Of a DNA stretch of 64,000 nucleotides, positions 25,618 to 36,030 are shown piece after piece. Position numbers and translations under genes: made by a program. Numbering within the stretch: position 1 is the stretch's first letter; each line of letters begins with the position of its first letter. The notes beneath the pieces were generated by a model. The model was given only the letters and a program-made list of their open reading frames with translations, did no database searches and was not told where the DNA came from. The DNA is from Planctomycetota bacterium (GTDB taxonomy: Bacteria > Planctomycetota > UBA8742 > UBA2392). The stretch is from the NCBI GenBank assembly GCA_020849795.1, contig JADZFR010000050.1, positions 1 to 64,000 of the forward strand, written 5' to 3'.

Positions 25618-27863
25618 GCGTGTCGCGCATCCCTGTTCTGTTGTGGCGCGACCTTTCGGGCCTGTGGACCGGCGCGGTGGTCGAGTCGCCACACCTGGCA
25701 GCCATCGACCGAAACCCGCAGGGCTGCCTGGACCAGTTGCGCGCGCACCTGCACTGGCTGCAACGCAACCAGCCGTGGAACGTGCCGGAGCCCGAGATCC
25801 TGGAGGGCAGCCTGCTGCGTGTGCAAGTCAGCGTGCGGCCCGAAGTCGTGGCCAAGCAGCGCCGCATGCCTGCCGAATACGAGGTACGCATCGTTGTTCC
25901 GTGCATCTACGGCCGCACGGCCAGCGGCATGTTCGCCTGCTCGATCCCCACAATCGGCGTGTGGTTCATGTATCACGATGCCGAGCAGTTGCGCGAAATG
26001 GCCAGCCACTATGTGCGCGATGCGCTGCGCGGATTGAGCGCGCAGCGTCTGAGCCGGCACCTGCCACCAGCAGAGTTCGAACTGGAACAGGTGCTATTGA
26101 ACGACCCGGGCGAACGCCGAAGACAGGCCAAACCTGCGCTGCCCGCCCTGGAAGCCGTTGCAGAGCCGATTGGCGAGCGCAGCGTGCGCAAGCAGTTTCC
26201 GCGGCCATACGAGCGCGACACCGAAATCAGCGACCTGGTCACGCGCGTGCATACCGACCGCGCGTCGGTACTGCTGGTCGGCGAGCCCGGCAGCGGCAAG
26301 ACTTCGGTGCTGGTCGCCGCAAGCCGCGAGATCGAACGCAAGCGCGAGTCCGGCGATGACCGCCGGCTGTTCTGGCAGACCTCGGGCTCAAGGCTGATCG
26401 CCGGCACTCCATACCTGGGGCAATGGGAGGAGCGCCTGGAGGAAGCGCTTGAGCAACTGGCGGCCATTGACGGCGTGCTTTGTGTAGAAAACCTGCTTGA
26501 GCTTGTGCGCATGGGTGGCTACGACGCCGGCGACAGCGTGGGCGCTTTCCTTGTGCCGTACCTGCGCATGGGTGAGTTGCGTATGATCGCCGAAGCCACT
26601 CCGGCCGAGCTTGATGCCTGCCGGCGCCTGCTGCCGCCACTGGCCGAGGCCATGCAAGTGCTGCCGGTGGCGCCGATGCCCCACGCCAGCGCGCTGCGCG
26701 TGCTGGACAGGCTGGCCGCCAGCGCCGAGCGCAACCAGCGACTTACGATAGGCGGCGAGGCCGTGTCGGCCGTCGGGCAACTGTTCCGGCGTTTCCGGCC
26801 GTATGATTCCATGCCGGGTAAAGCGGCGCAGTTCCTGACTTCGCTGGCGCAGGCAGCGGCAAACACCCAGGGCCGGACAGTTAACTCTTCCACTGTGATG
26901 GAACAGTTCCGATCCGACACCGGCCTGCCCGAGAAATTCTTGCGTGATGAGTTGCCGCTGCAGCGCTCCGAGGTGCTGACCTTTCTTTCCGCGCGCGTGA
27001 TGGGCCAGGCAGCCGCCTGCGAAAGCGCCGCTGGCGTAATCCTGGCGTTCAAAGCCGGGTTGAATGACCCGCACCGTCCGTTGGGCGCCATGCTGTTCGC
27101 CGGCCCGACCGGTGTCGGCAAAACGGAACTGGCACGCGCCATGGCCGACTACCTGTTCGGGGCGGGGGCCGAGAAAGACCGCTTGGTACGCCTGGACATG
27201 AGCGAGTACGCGGGCGCAAGCGGCGCCGAGCGCTTGATCAGCGACAGCAACGGCGAGCCCAGCGAGTTCCTGCGCAAGGTGCGCTCGCAGCCATTCTGCG
27301 TCGTGTTGCTGGACGAAATCGAGAAAGCCGACGTCGGCGTGTTCGATGTGCTGCTTGGACTGCTGGATGAAGGCCGCTTGACGGACCGTTATGGCCGCGT
27401 CACCAGCTTCCAGAGTTGCGTGATCGTGCTGACCAGCAACCTGGGCTCAGGCAGCGGCGGTGCACTGGGTTTTGGCGCGCAACGCGGACCCGACTTTGAT
27501 GGGGCGGTGGCGCGCTTCTTTCGCCCGGAGTTTTACAACCGGCTTGACGCAGTGGTGGCATTCAAGGCGCTGGACGAAGCAACGGTGCGCCGCATCGCCG
27601 ACAAGGAACTGGCCGAGCTTGCGGCGCGCGAGGGCATCGTTGCCATGGGCATCAAATTGGAATGGACACCGGAAGTTGCGACGCTGGTTGCACAGGCCGG
27701 GTTCGACCACCGCTATGGCGCCCGGCCTTTGCAGCGCGCGCTGGATGAGCTTGTCGCGACACCACTGGCCAGGCTGCTTGCCGCAGACCCTGCACTGCGC
27801 AACTGCACGCTTATGGCCACAGCACAGGACGGCAAAGTCCAGTTTGCGCACCAGCGTGCCTAG
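25614..27863 (+). CDS. ClpB-like double AAA+ ATPase 3
   Basis: A 749-residue protein whose ATG overlaps the previous stop (ATGA). The N-terminal 200 residues again lack Clp-N repeats and follow the shared strand-helix pattern of the neighbours. D1 has Walker A GEPGSGKT (223-230), pore position GTPYLGQW (264-271, keeping the aromatic Tyr) and Walker B VLCVENL (288-294), so the Asp-Glu pair is lost. D2 has Walker A GPTGVGKT (497-504), Walker B VVLLDEIEKAD (from 563), RPEFYNRLD and GARPLQR. The loop after DMSEY (528-532) is LISDSNGEPS, with no GYVG. It ends just after the D2 small domain and has no PCRF-like tail. It is convergent with the DUF192 gene, with five bases between the stops. Confidence 0.86.
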   Translation: MSVSRIPVLLWRDLSGLWTGAVVESPHLAAIDRNPQGCLDQLRAHLHWLQRNQPWNVPEPEILEGSLLRVQVSVRPEVVAKQRRMPAEYEVRIVVPCIYGRTASGMFACSIPTIGVWFMYHDAEQLREMASHYVRDALRGLSAQRLSRHLPPAEFELEQVLLNDPGERRRQAKPALPALEAVAEPIGERSVRKQFPRPYERDTEISDLVTRVHTDRASVLLVGEPGSGKTSVLVAASREIERKRESGDDRRLFWQTSGSRLIAGTPYLGQWEERLEEALEQLAAIDGVLCVENLLELVRMGGYDAGDSVGAFLVPYLRMGELRMIAEATPAELDACRRLLPPLAEAMQVLPVAPMPHASALRVLDRLAASAERNQRLTIGGEAVSAVGQLFRRFRPYDSMPGKAAQFLTSLAQAAANTQGRTVNSSTVMEQFRSDTGLPEKFLRDELPLQRSEVLTFLSARVMGQAAACESAAGVILAFKAGLNDPHRPLGAMLFAGPTGVGKTELARAMADYLFGAGAEKDRLVRLDMSEYAGASGAERLISDSNGEPSEFLRKVRSQPFCVVLLDEIEKADVGVFDVLLGLLDEGRLTDRYGRVTSFQSCVIVLTSNLGSGSGGALGFGAQRGPDFDGAVARFFRPEFYNRLDAVVAFKALDEATVRRIADKELAELAAREGIVAMGIKLEWTPEVATLVAQAGFDHRYGARPLQRALDELVATPLARLLAADPALRNCTLMATAQDGKVQFAHQRA

Positions 27864-27868
27864 GCCAC

Positions 27869-29614
27869 TTACTTTGCCTCAGTCAGCGCAGCGGGAATAA
27901 AGATGCGGTCGCCCTCGGCAATGCCGTTGTCTTTGTACCAGTTCTCGCGCATTTCCACGGCAAAGCGCACGGGTGCCCCGGCTGGATACAGTTCAAGCTC
28001 GTGGTCAGGCGTGCCCGCGGCGGGCGCCTTCATCACGTTGTGAATCTTGACAATCACCCCGCGCTCGTCGGCAAACGCGATGCTGAGGTTCATTTTGCAG
28101 TTCTTCATCCAGTAGCTGACGTCGCTTTCCTCGGCGGGATAGATGAACAGCATGCCGTGATTTTCTTTCAGGCTCTCGCGGAACATCAAGCCGCGGCGCT
28201 GCTCGGCTGGCGTAATTGCCAGCTCAACGCGGGCGCGGCCCTTGAGGTTGTTGTCTTTGCCCGGCCAGCGGTCGGTGACCACGTCCTTCTGCTTGGCGTT
28301 GTAGAACACCACCGCGGGAAGGCTGGGCGGTAGGTCCTGCAAGAGATAAGGAAACTTCAACTCGCCCTTGGGTGCAAAGCCGGCGGGCACCGCAATCACA
28401 AAGCGCGTCTGCGCCTTGAAGTCTACTTTGCCACCCTTGGCTGCTTCCTTATGCACGATGCTGTAGCCGCCATCGCCCTTGCCGACAAACCACAGGTTCG
28501 CGCCGGCTGGCGCGTCAATCGTGACGTGGCTGGGGTCGTCCCATGCAAGCACGATCGCCTTGCCGGTCTCAATGGTGTTGGATTTCTTGAGTGCAGCCAA
28601 TCGGGCGTCTTCAGTCATGGCCAGGCTGGCTTCAAGCCGGTCGTCACCGAACTTGATGTCGATCTTGTCGTAGCTCGGCGCCTGGTTGTCGTATGCATCC
28701 ACGCCCGCAATCGTAACGGCGCTGCGGCGCTCAATCTTGTTTTTCGTGAAGTAGTCGCTGCCCTTCCAGATCGCGAGATAGCTTGCCTTGGTCGGGCTGA
28801 AGTACACGGGCTCGTCGAGGTCGCTGCCGCCAGCCGCCTCAATGCCCTCATACAACGCGCTGATGATCTTGGTACGACCCGCCGTCTCAATCCATGCGGC
28901 GCAGACCTTGCCCTTGACGCCCTTGAGCCAGAACTGCCCCTGCTTGCCGCCGAACGGGACGATCACGCCCTGCCCTTCAGTGAGTTCGTCGCGATCCTTC
29001 ATGAGCTGCGCGACTTCTTCGGCCTTTTCAAGCACTTTCAGGCTGACACTCGGCGCGTCAGTCGGTTTGTCCTCGGGGCGTTCGTTGCGGATGAAGAACA
29101 TCTTGGCGAGTTCAGGTTCGGCACCCTTGCTCTTGTCCAGCAGGTCGGGCGAAGTCTTGACCGCGGTGCCCGCCGCGATGCCCAGCTCTTTTGCGGCGCC
29201 CGCAGGCAGTTGCAGCACGACGCGCGCTTTCTTGCCGCCATAGATGCGGGGGAAGGCAGCTTCATTGAATGCGGGCACATTGGCGACCAGCACCGCGTTG
29301 CCGTCTGCGCCGACGAACACGAGGTCCAACGGGTCGGGCACGGTCTTGAACTCGATTTCGACGGGCTCTTTCAGTTCGGGGTACAACATTGCGATCGCCT
29401 GGCCGGCTTTGACTGCCAAGCCGTTAATGGCGCGGCGGCGGTGCATTTCACTCGTCGCGACGAAGGCTTTGAACTCTTTGCCGTTGATCGTCAGCGCCTC
29501 GGTGGACTCCATGTACGGCCACGCCACGGGCTCGACGACTTCTGAGTCGGGGCCGCATGCGGCAAGCAACAGGCTGATGGCGGCCAATGTGAAAAGGCAA
29601 AGTCGCGTACGCAT
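27869..29614 (-). CDS. Lipoprotein with repeated DUF192-like domains
   Basis: A 581-residue predicted lipoprotein; the ATG at 29614 follows GGAGAC and opens a signal peptide with lipobox (LAAISLLLAAC). A DUF192-like unit is visible near the N terminus (ALTINGKEFKAFVATS, then DPLDLVFVGADGNAV). A clear unit lies at the C terminus (RARVELAITPAEQRRGLMFR, GMLFIYP, VSYWMKNCKMNLSIAFADERG). The middle (about 350-460) has a weaker third copy (LEASLAMTEDARLAALKKS then WFVGKGDGG). DUF192 proteins are small, mostly single-domain exported proteins of unknown biochemical role. A three-unit arrangement is unusual. The stop lies five bases from that of the ClpB-like operon on the other strand. Confidence 0.78.
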   Translation of the reverse strand: MRTRLCLFTLAAISLLLAACGPDSEVVEPVAWPYMESTEALTINGKEFKAFVATSEMHRRRAINGLAVKAGQAIAMLYPELKEPVEIEFKTVPDPLDLVFVGADGNAVLVANVPAFNEAAFPRIYGGKKARVVLQLPAGAAKELGIAAGTAVKTSPDLLDKSKGAEPELAKMFFIRNERPEDKPTDAPSVSLKVLEKAEEVAQLMKDRDELTEGQGVIVPFGGKQGQFWLKGVKGKVCAAWIETAGRTKIISALYEGIEAAGGSDLDEPVYFSPTKASYLAIWKGSDYFTKNKIERRSAVTIAGVDAYDNQAPSYDKIDIKFGDDRLEASLAMTEDARLAALKKSNTIETGKAIVLAWDDPSHVTIDAPAGANLWFVGKGDGGYSIVHKEAAKGGKVDFKAQTRFVIAVPAGFAPKGELKFPYLLQDLPPSLPAVVFYNAKQKDVVTDRWPGKDNNLKGRARVELAITPAEQRRGLMFRESLKENHGMLFIYPAEESDVSYWMKNCKMNLSIAFADERGVIVKIHNVMKAPAAGTPDHELELYPAGAPVRFAVEMRENWYKDNGIAEGDRIFIPAALTEAK

Positions 29615-29723
29615 CAAAGTCTCCAAAGTCGCACCACCCCGGGCAACCGGGGCGGGGTGGGCAGGATAGGGCGACCCGACCCCCGGGGCAAGTAGCGGGC
29701 GTTGCCACAGACCGCTGCTGCCA

Positions 29724-32363
<2,640 letters not shown>

Positions 32364-32475
32364 AGGTCATGTCCCTCTGCCGGCTTCGCCGACAGCCCCC
32401 GGCCTGCCAACCGGGGTTGCATCGCCGCGCCACGATAGCGGCCAAAGTTGCTTCCTCAACTGCCCAAAAACAAAA

Positions 32476-32499
32476 CGCCCCGCCGATTTGGGCGGGGCG
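32476..32499 (-). terminator. Rho-independent terminator after the GxxExxY gene
   Basis: A 9-base G/C stem (CGCCCCGCC with GGCGGGGCG), 6-base loop, then TTTTGTTTTT on the minus strand. It separates the GxxExxY gene from leuS. Confidence 0.88.
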
Positions 32500-32515
32500 A
32501 TCCTTGCTGTCCGAC

Positions 32516-32908
32516 TTAAGCCGTGGCTTCCGTCTTCTTGCTTGGCACCGCTTCCACCCGACGCACATCGAGTCGGCCGCCGTTGAACTTCAACAGCAGG
32601 CCAACATCGAGCTCAAGGTTCTTCAGAAGAGTGCGCATGCGGCCGTATTCGTCAGGAGAAATCTCTTCGTCGTCCACCAGAACGCACAGGATCGCATCGT
32701 TGACGCAGAAATCGATCGCCATTTCACCCAGCGTGTGGCCCTTGTACTGGACCTTTACGGGCTTATCGACCTCGGCAGCAACGCCCAGTTCGCGCAACTC
32801 CAGTTCCATGGCTTCGCGGTAGAAGTTGTGGGGCAAGCCGGGGCCCAGTTCAGCATGCACCGTCTTTGCGGCGTTGATCACAACTTGTGTCAGGTCTTTG
32901 TGCAGCAT
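32516..32908 (-). CDS. GxxExxY family protein
   Basis: A 130-residue protein. The region LGPGLPHNFYREAMELEL near residues 22-39 matches the GxxExxY signature region, although the central Glu is replaced (GLPHNFY). It ends with LDVGLLLKFNGGRLDVRRV, close to the family tail (LLLNFG...KRI). The fold is related to small nuclease-like PD-(D/E)xK proteins and the family is very common in planctomycetes, but its function is unknown. The ATG at 32908 (MLHKDLTQVVINAAKTVH) is preferred to a longer frame. Confidence 0.85.
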   Translation of the reverse strand: MLHKDLTQVVINAAKTVHAELGPGLPHNFYREAMELELRELGVAAEVDKPVKVQYKGHTLGEMAIDFCVNDAILCVLVDDEEISPDEYGRMRTLLKNLELDVGLLLKFNGGRLDVRRVEAVPSKKTEATA

Positions 32909-32972
32909 GACAGCCCCACGTAAAGCCTGTGTAAATGTAGCGCAACAGCCGGCTTCACGCCAGACCAGCGAA

Positions 32973-33404
32973 TCAGGGTTGCTGATCCGGCGCCTTGGGC
33001 TCTTTGCGGAGTTGGCGAATCGACCGATACACCCCGACCAAGCCAAGGCCGGTCAAGCCGACTGTCGCCGCCACCGCCAACGCGCCGACGATTCGACCCT
33101 CCCAGGCGCTACCCTCAGGGGCCGGTCCGGCCAGCATCACCGCAACTGCAACGACTGCAAACCCGGCCAGAATCAGCGTGCCCGCGGATGCCTGCACCAG
33201 GCTGCGCCAGCGCCGTTCAGGAAGCAGTTGGGCTGCGACGGCAACGCCTGCGAAAAAGAAGGCGCAGCCGGCTGCAAAGACGGGCGCGCGGCCGACGTTG
33301 AAGGCATCGTCGCGCGTGTCAAAGATTGAAATGCCCATCAGCGCCAATCCGGCCAAGGCAGGAATCAGCATGGGCACAATCTCGCGCCAGCGTTTGCGGG
33401 CCAT
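32973..33404 (-). CDS. Small membrane protein of unknown function
   Basis: A 143-residue protein with four hydrophobic segments: MLIPALAGLALMGISIF, APVFAAGCAFFFAGVAVAA, a LILAGFAVVAVAVMLAG stretch, and VGALAVAATVGLTGLGLVGV. Its ends are basic. No family is recognised. The ATG at 33404 is favoured because TATCAT lies seven bases upstream. It is downstream of murA on the same strand, but with its own likely promoter. Confidence 0.65.
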   Translation of the reverse strand: MARKRWREIVPMLIPALAGLALMGISIFDTRDDAFNVGRAPVFAAGCAFFFAGVAVAAQLLPERRWRSLVQASAGTLILAGFAVVAVAVMLAGPAPEGSAWEGRIVGALAVAATVGLTGLGLVGVYRSIRQLRKEPKAPDQQP

Positions 33405-33411
33405 GGCACGA

Positions 33412-33417
33412 ATGATA
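33412..33417 (-). promoter_or_regulatory. -10 element of the small membrane protein gene (leaderless type)
   Basis: TATCAT on the minus strand is seven bases (TCGTGCC) before the ATG at 33404. Confidence 0.4.
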
Positions 33418-33449
33418 GCCGGCAGGCGCAAATCCGAAGCATGAATCCG

Positions 33450-34769
33450 TTAGGCCGCGCGGTTGCGTTGGCTTCTTTCGCCGGCTCGGCGTCTTGGCTG
33501 GTACTCCACGCGCTTGATGCCGGCGCCAAGCGCGGTCAGCTTGGCCTCGAGGCGGTCGTAGCCGCGGTCCACGTGCTGGATTTTCAGTACGTCGGTTTCG
33601 CCCTCGGCCGCGAGGCCCAGCAGGATCAGGCCCGCGCCCGCGCGCAGGTCGGTGGCTGCCACGGGCGCGCCATGCAGCTTGTCTACGCCGGTCACGATGC
33701 AGGTGTTGAACTGCTTGCGAATGTCCGCCCCAAGCCGCCGGTACTCGGGCACGTGCATGAAGCGCTCGGGATAGATCTTCTCTTCGACCAGTGCATAGCC
33801 CTCGCTGACGCACATCAACGCCATCAACGGGCTTTGAAGGTCGGTGGGAAAGCCGGGATAGGGCAACGTGGTCAGGTCGGCTGCGTGCGCGCGGTTGGGG
33901 CAATTCACGCGTACAGTTGACGCGTCCAGACGCTCAAAGGGCACGCGCATCTCGGTAAATTTGTCAAACAGCGCCAACATCACGTCGGGGTCGCACTTTT
34001 CCAGAGTCACGTCGCCGCGCGTGATTGCGCTTGCGATCATCAATGTGCCCGCCTCAATGCGGTCCGGGATCACGTCAAACGTTGCCGCGTGCAACTCGTC
34101 CACGCCCTGAATCACGAGGCGGCTTGTGCCCGCGCCGCGGATCTTCGCGCCCATGGCAATCAACATTTCGGCCAGGTTCGTGATCTCGGGTTCGCAGGCG
34201 GCCTGGTCAATCACGGTCACACCGCTGCCCATCACGGCCGCGCACATCACATTGGCTGTGCCGGTGACACTGGGACCCATCGCGCCGCCCAGGTACACGC
34301 GGCCGCCCGTGGGCCGGCCCTTCGCGATCACGTTGCCGCGATGAAACGAGACTTCGCAGCCGATGGCCTGGATGCCCTTGATGTGCAGGTCCACTGGCCG
34401 TTCTCCCAGCGTACAGCCGCCGGGCTGGCTGACGTGCGCCTCGCCGCGCCGTGCCAGCAGCGGCCCGAGCACGCAGAAGCTGGCGCGCATCTCGCTGACC
34501 AGCTCGTAGGGCGCAGAGATGTTGGATTCGTCGACGACATCGATGACGACCACGCCCGGCTGCGGGAACAGGGTGACGTCGCAGCCGAGAGTGTCGAGAA
34601 TGTCGGCCATCAGCCGCACATCCGACAGGTCAGGCACGTTGCGCAGAATGGTGGTGCCTTTGGCGAGCAAGGCCGCGGCCATCATCGGCAACGCCGCGTT
34701 CTTGCTGCCGGAGACGCTCACATTGCCGGTAAGGCGGGCACCGCCCGAGACGACGAATTTGTGGGGCAT
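33450..34769 (-). CDS. murA: UDP-N-acetylglucosamine 1-carboxyvinyltransferase
   Basis: A 439-residue cytosolic enzyme that transfers enolpyruvate from PEP to UDP-GlcNAc, the first committed step of peptidoglycan synthesis. The N terminus reads VSGGARLTGNVSVSGSKNA. RASFCVLGPLLAR and the active-site loop PGGCTLGERPVDLH are present. The loop keeps the Cys that fosfomycin modifies. The ATG at 34769 gives MPHKFVVSGG, the family start. The extra upstream codons are rejected. Its presence shows that the organism has the entry step for peptidoglycan, a point of interest in planctomycetes. Confidence 0.96.
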   Translation of the reverse strand: MPHKFVVSGGARLTGNVSVSGSKNAALPMMAAALLAKGTTILRNVPDLSDVRLMADILDTLGCDVTLFPQPGVVVIDVVDESNISAPYELVSEMRASFCVLGPLLARRGEAHVSQPGGCTLGERPVDLHIKGIQAIGCEVSFHRGNVIAKGRPTGGRVYLGGAMGPSVTGTANVMCAAVMGSGVTVIDQAACEPEITNLAEMLIAMGAKIRGAGTSRLVIQGVDELHAATFDVIPDRIEAGTLMIASAITRGDVTLEKCDPDVMLALFDKFTEMRVPFERLDASTVRVNCPNRAHAADLTTLPYPGFPTDLQSPLMALMCVSEGYALVEEKIYPERFMHVPEYRRLGADIRKQFNTCIVTGVDKLHGAPVAATDLRAGAGLILLGLAAEGETDVLKIQHVDRGYDRLEAKLTALGAGIKRVEYQPRRRAGERSQRNRAA

Positions 34770-34865
34770 GGCGATCCTGGGGTCAAAGCCGCAACGCCGG
34801 GACACCCCGGCTGTTGAGCTATCGGCAGAATCACCACCTTGAATACAGCGAATCAGGGTTCGGCT

Positions 34866-35138
34866 TTACACCATGATGGGCGCGTCGGGGCCGAGGTGGA
34901 GCACGGCTTTGACGTGGTCGCGACGAATGCGGGCACCCTGCAGAGCCAACTGAAGCATGTTGCGGGTGCTGCCGAGCGCTGACTCGCGCGACGAGCGCTC
35001 GAACTCAATCGCCCAGGCGCTGGTCATGCCTCCTGGTTTGAGCCACCCGTAAGCCGCGAACTTCTCGTCGAACATGGCGCGACTGATGCGGTCCACCGCC
35101 ACGTCGAACTCGATCATCAGCATCGCTGTGAATTCCAT
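34866..35138 (-). CDS. Conserved-looking 90-residue protein of unknown function
   Basis: The ATG at 35138 follows AGGATGG, eight bases from the prmC stop, so it is probably in one operon with prmC. The sequence starts with a hydrophobic and acidic strand (EFTAMLMIEFDVAVDR) and ends with RRDHVKAVLHLGPDAPIMV. It is too short for clear domain assignment; a ferredoxin-like or ribosome-associated small fold is possible. No family is recognised. Confidence 0.6.
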   Translation of the reverse strand: MEFTAMLMIEFDVAVDRISRAMFDEKFAAYGWLKPGGMTSAWAIEFERSSRESALGSTRNMLQLALQGARIRRDHVKAVLHLGPDAPIMV

Positions 35139-35146
35139 GTTCCATC

Positions 35147-35980
35147 CTACTTGTGTGCAACCAGCACCCGGTCCAGCCCTGCCATGTCATGCACCGTGCG
35201 TGCATCACGCAGGCCCGCCTGCCCGGCAAGCGCGCGCATTTCCTCACCCTGGTTGAAGCCGTGCTCGAACAGGCACAGGCCCCCCGGCTTCAGTTTCTCT
35301 GACGCCTGCACCAACAGTCGCTCTGCGGTCTCAACGCCGCCCTTGCCGCCGAACAAGGCTTCGGGTGGTTCGTGGTCTCGCACTTCGGGGTGCAAGCCGT
35401 CGGCGTCAGCGGGATCAATGTACGGCGGGTTGCTGACAACCAGGTCGAATGGCCCGCGCGCGGCACTCAGGCCATCCATACGCGCGCACCGGACTTGAGC
35501 GCCCAGGCGAGCAGCGTTCTCCCGCGTTACCAGCAGCGCGACCTGACTGATGTCAGTCGCCAGTACGCACAATCGCGGGAACTCCAGCGCCAGTGTCACC
35601 GCCAGCGCGCCGCTGCCACAGCCGATGTCGGCGGCGAAACCCGCAGCGTGGGGCCATTCCTTCTTCAATGTGTCAACGATGGTTTCTGTTTCCGGGCGCG
35701 GGACCAGCACGCCCTTGCTGACGAAAAACGTGCGGCTGTAAAACTCGCGCTCGCCCAGAATGTAGTCGATGGGCTCGCGCGCTTCGCGGCGGGCAGCGAG
35801 CGCGTCAAACTTGGCCAAGTGGGCCGGGGCAAGTTCGCGGTCGCCGGCGCCGAGCAGTTCACCGCGCGTCAGATCCAGTGCATGGGCAAGCAGCAGCTCC
35901 GCGTTCAGGCGCGGAGAATCCACGCCGGCACGCGTGAAGCGCGCAATTGTCTTCTCCAGAACATCCCGCACCGAGAGCAT
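35147..35980 (-). CDS. prmC: Peptide chain release factor N5-glutamine methyltransferase
   Basis: A 277-residue enzyme that methylates the Gln of the GGQ motif in release factors RF1 and RF2. The N-terminal helical domain (LNAELLLAHAL) leads into a Rossmann methyltransferase with motif I ADIGCGSGALAVTLA. The diagnostic DLVVSNPPYI motif binds the glutamine side chain. RPETE precedes motif I, as in the family. Its stop overlaps the ribosome site region of the 90-residue protein gene. Confidence 0.94.
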   Translation of the reverse strand: MLSVRDVLEKTIARFTRAGVDSPRLNAELLLAHALDLTRGELLGAGDRELAPAHLAKFDALAARREAREPIDYILGEREFYSRTFFVSKGVLVPRPETETIVDTLKKEWPHAAGFAADIGCGSGALAVTLALEFPRLCVLATDISQVALLVTRENAARLGAQVRCARMDGLSAARGPFDLVVSNPPYIDPADADGLHPEVRDHEPPEALFGGKGGVETAERLLVQASEKLKPGGLCLFEHGFNQGEEMRALAGQAGLRDARTVHDMAGLDRVLVAHK

Positions 35981-36030
35981 TGTGCCATCAAACTACAGGC
36001 AGGAAGCCATGAGTGTAAGCTCGGGGCTCC

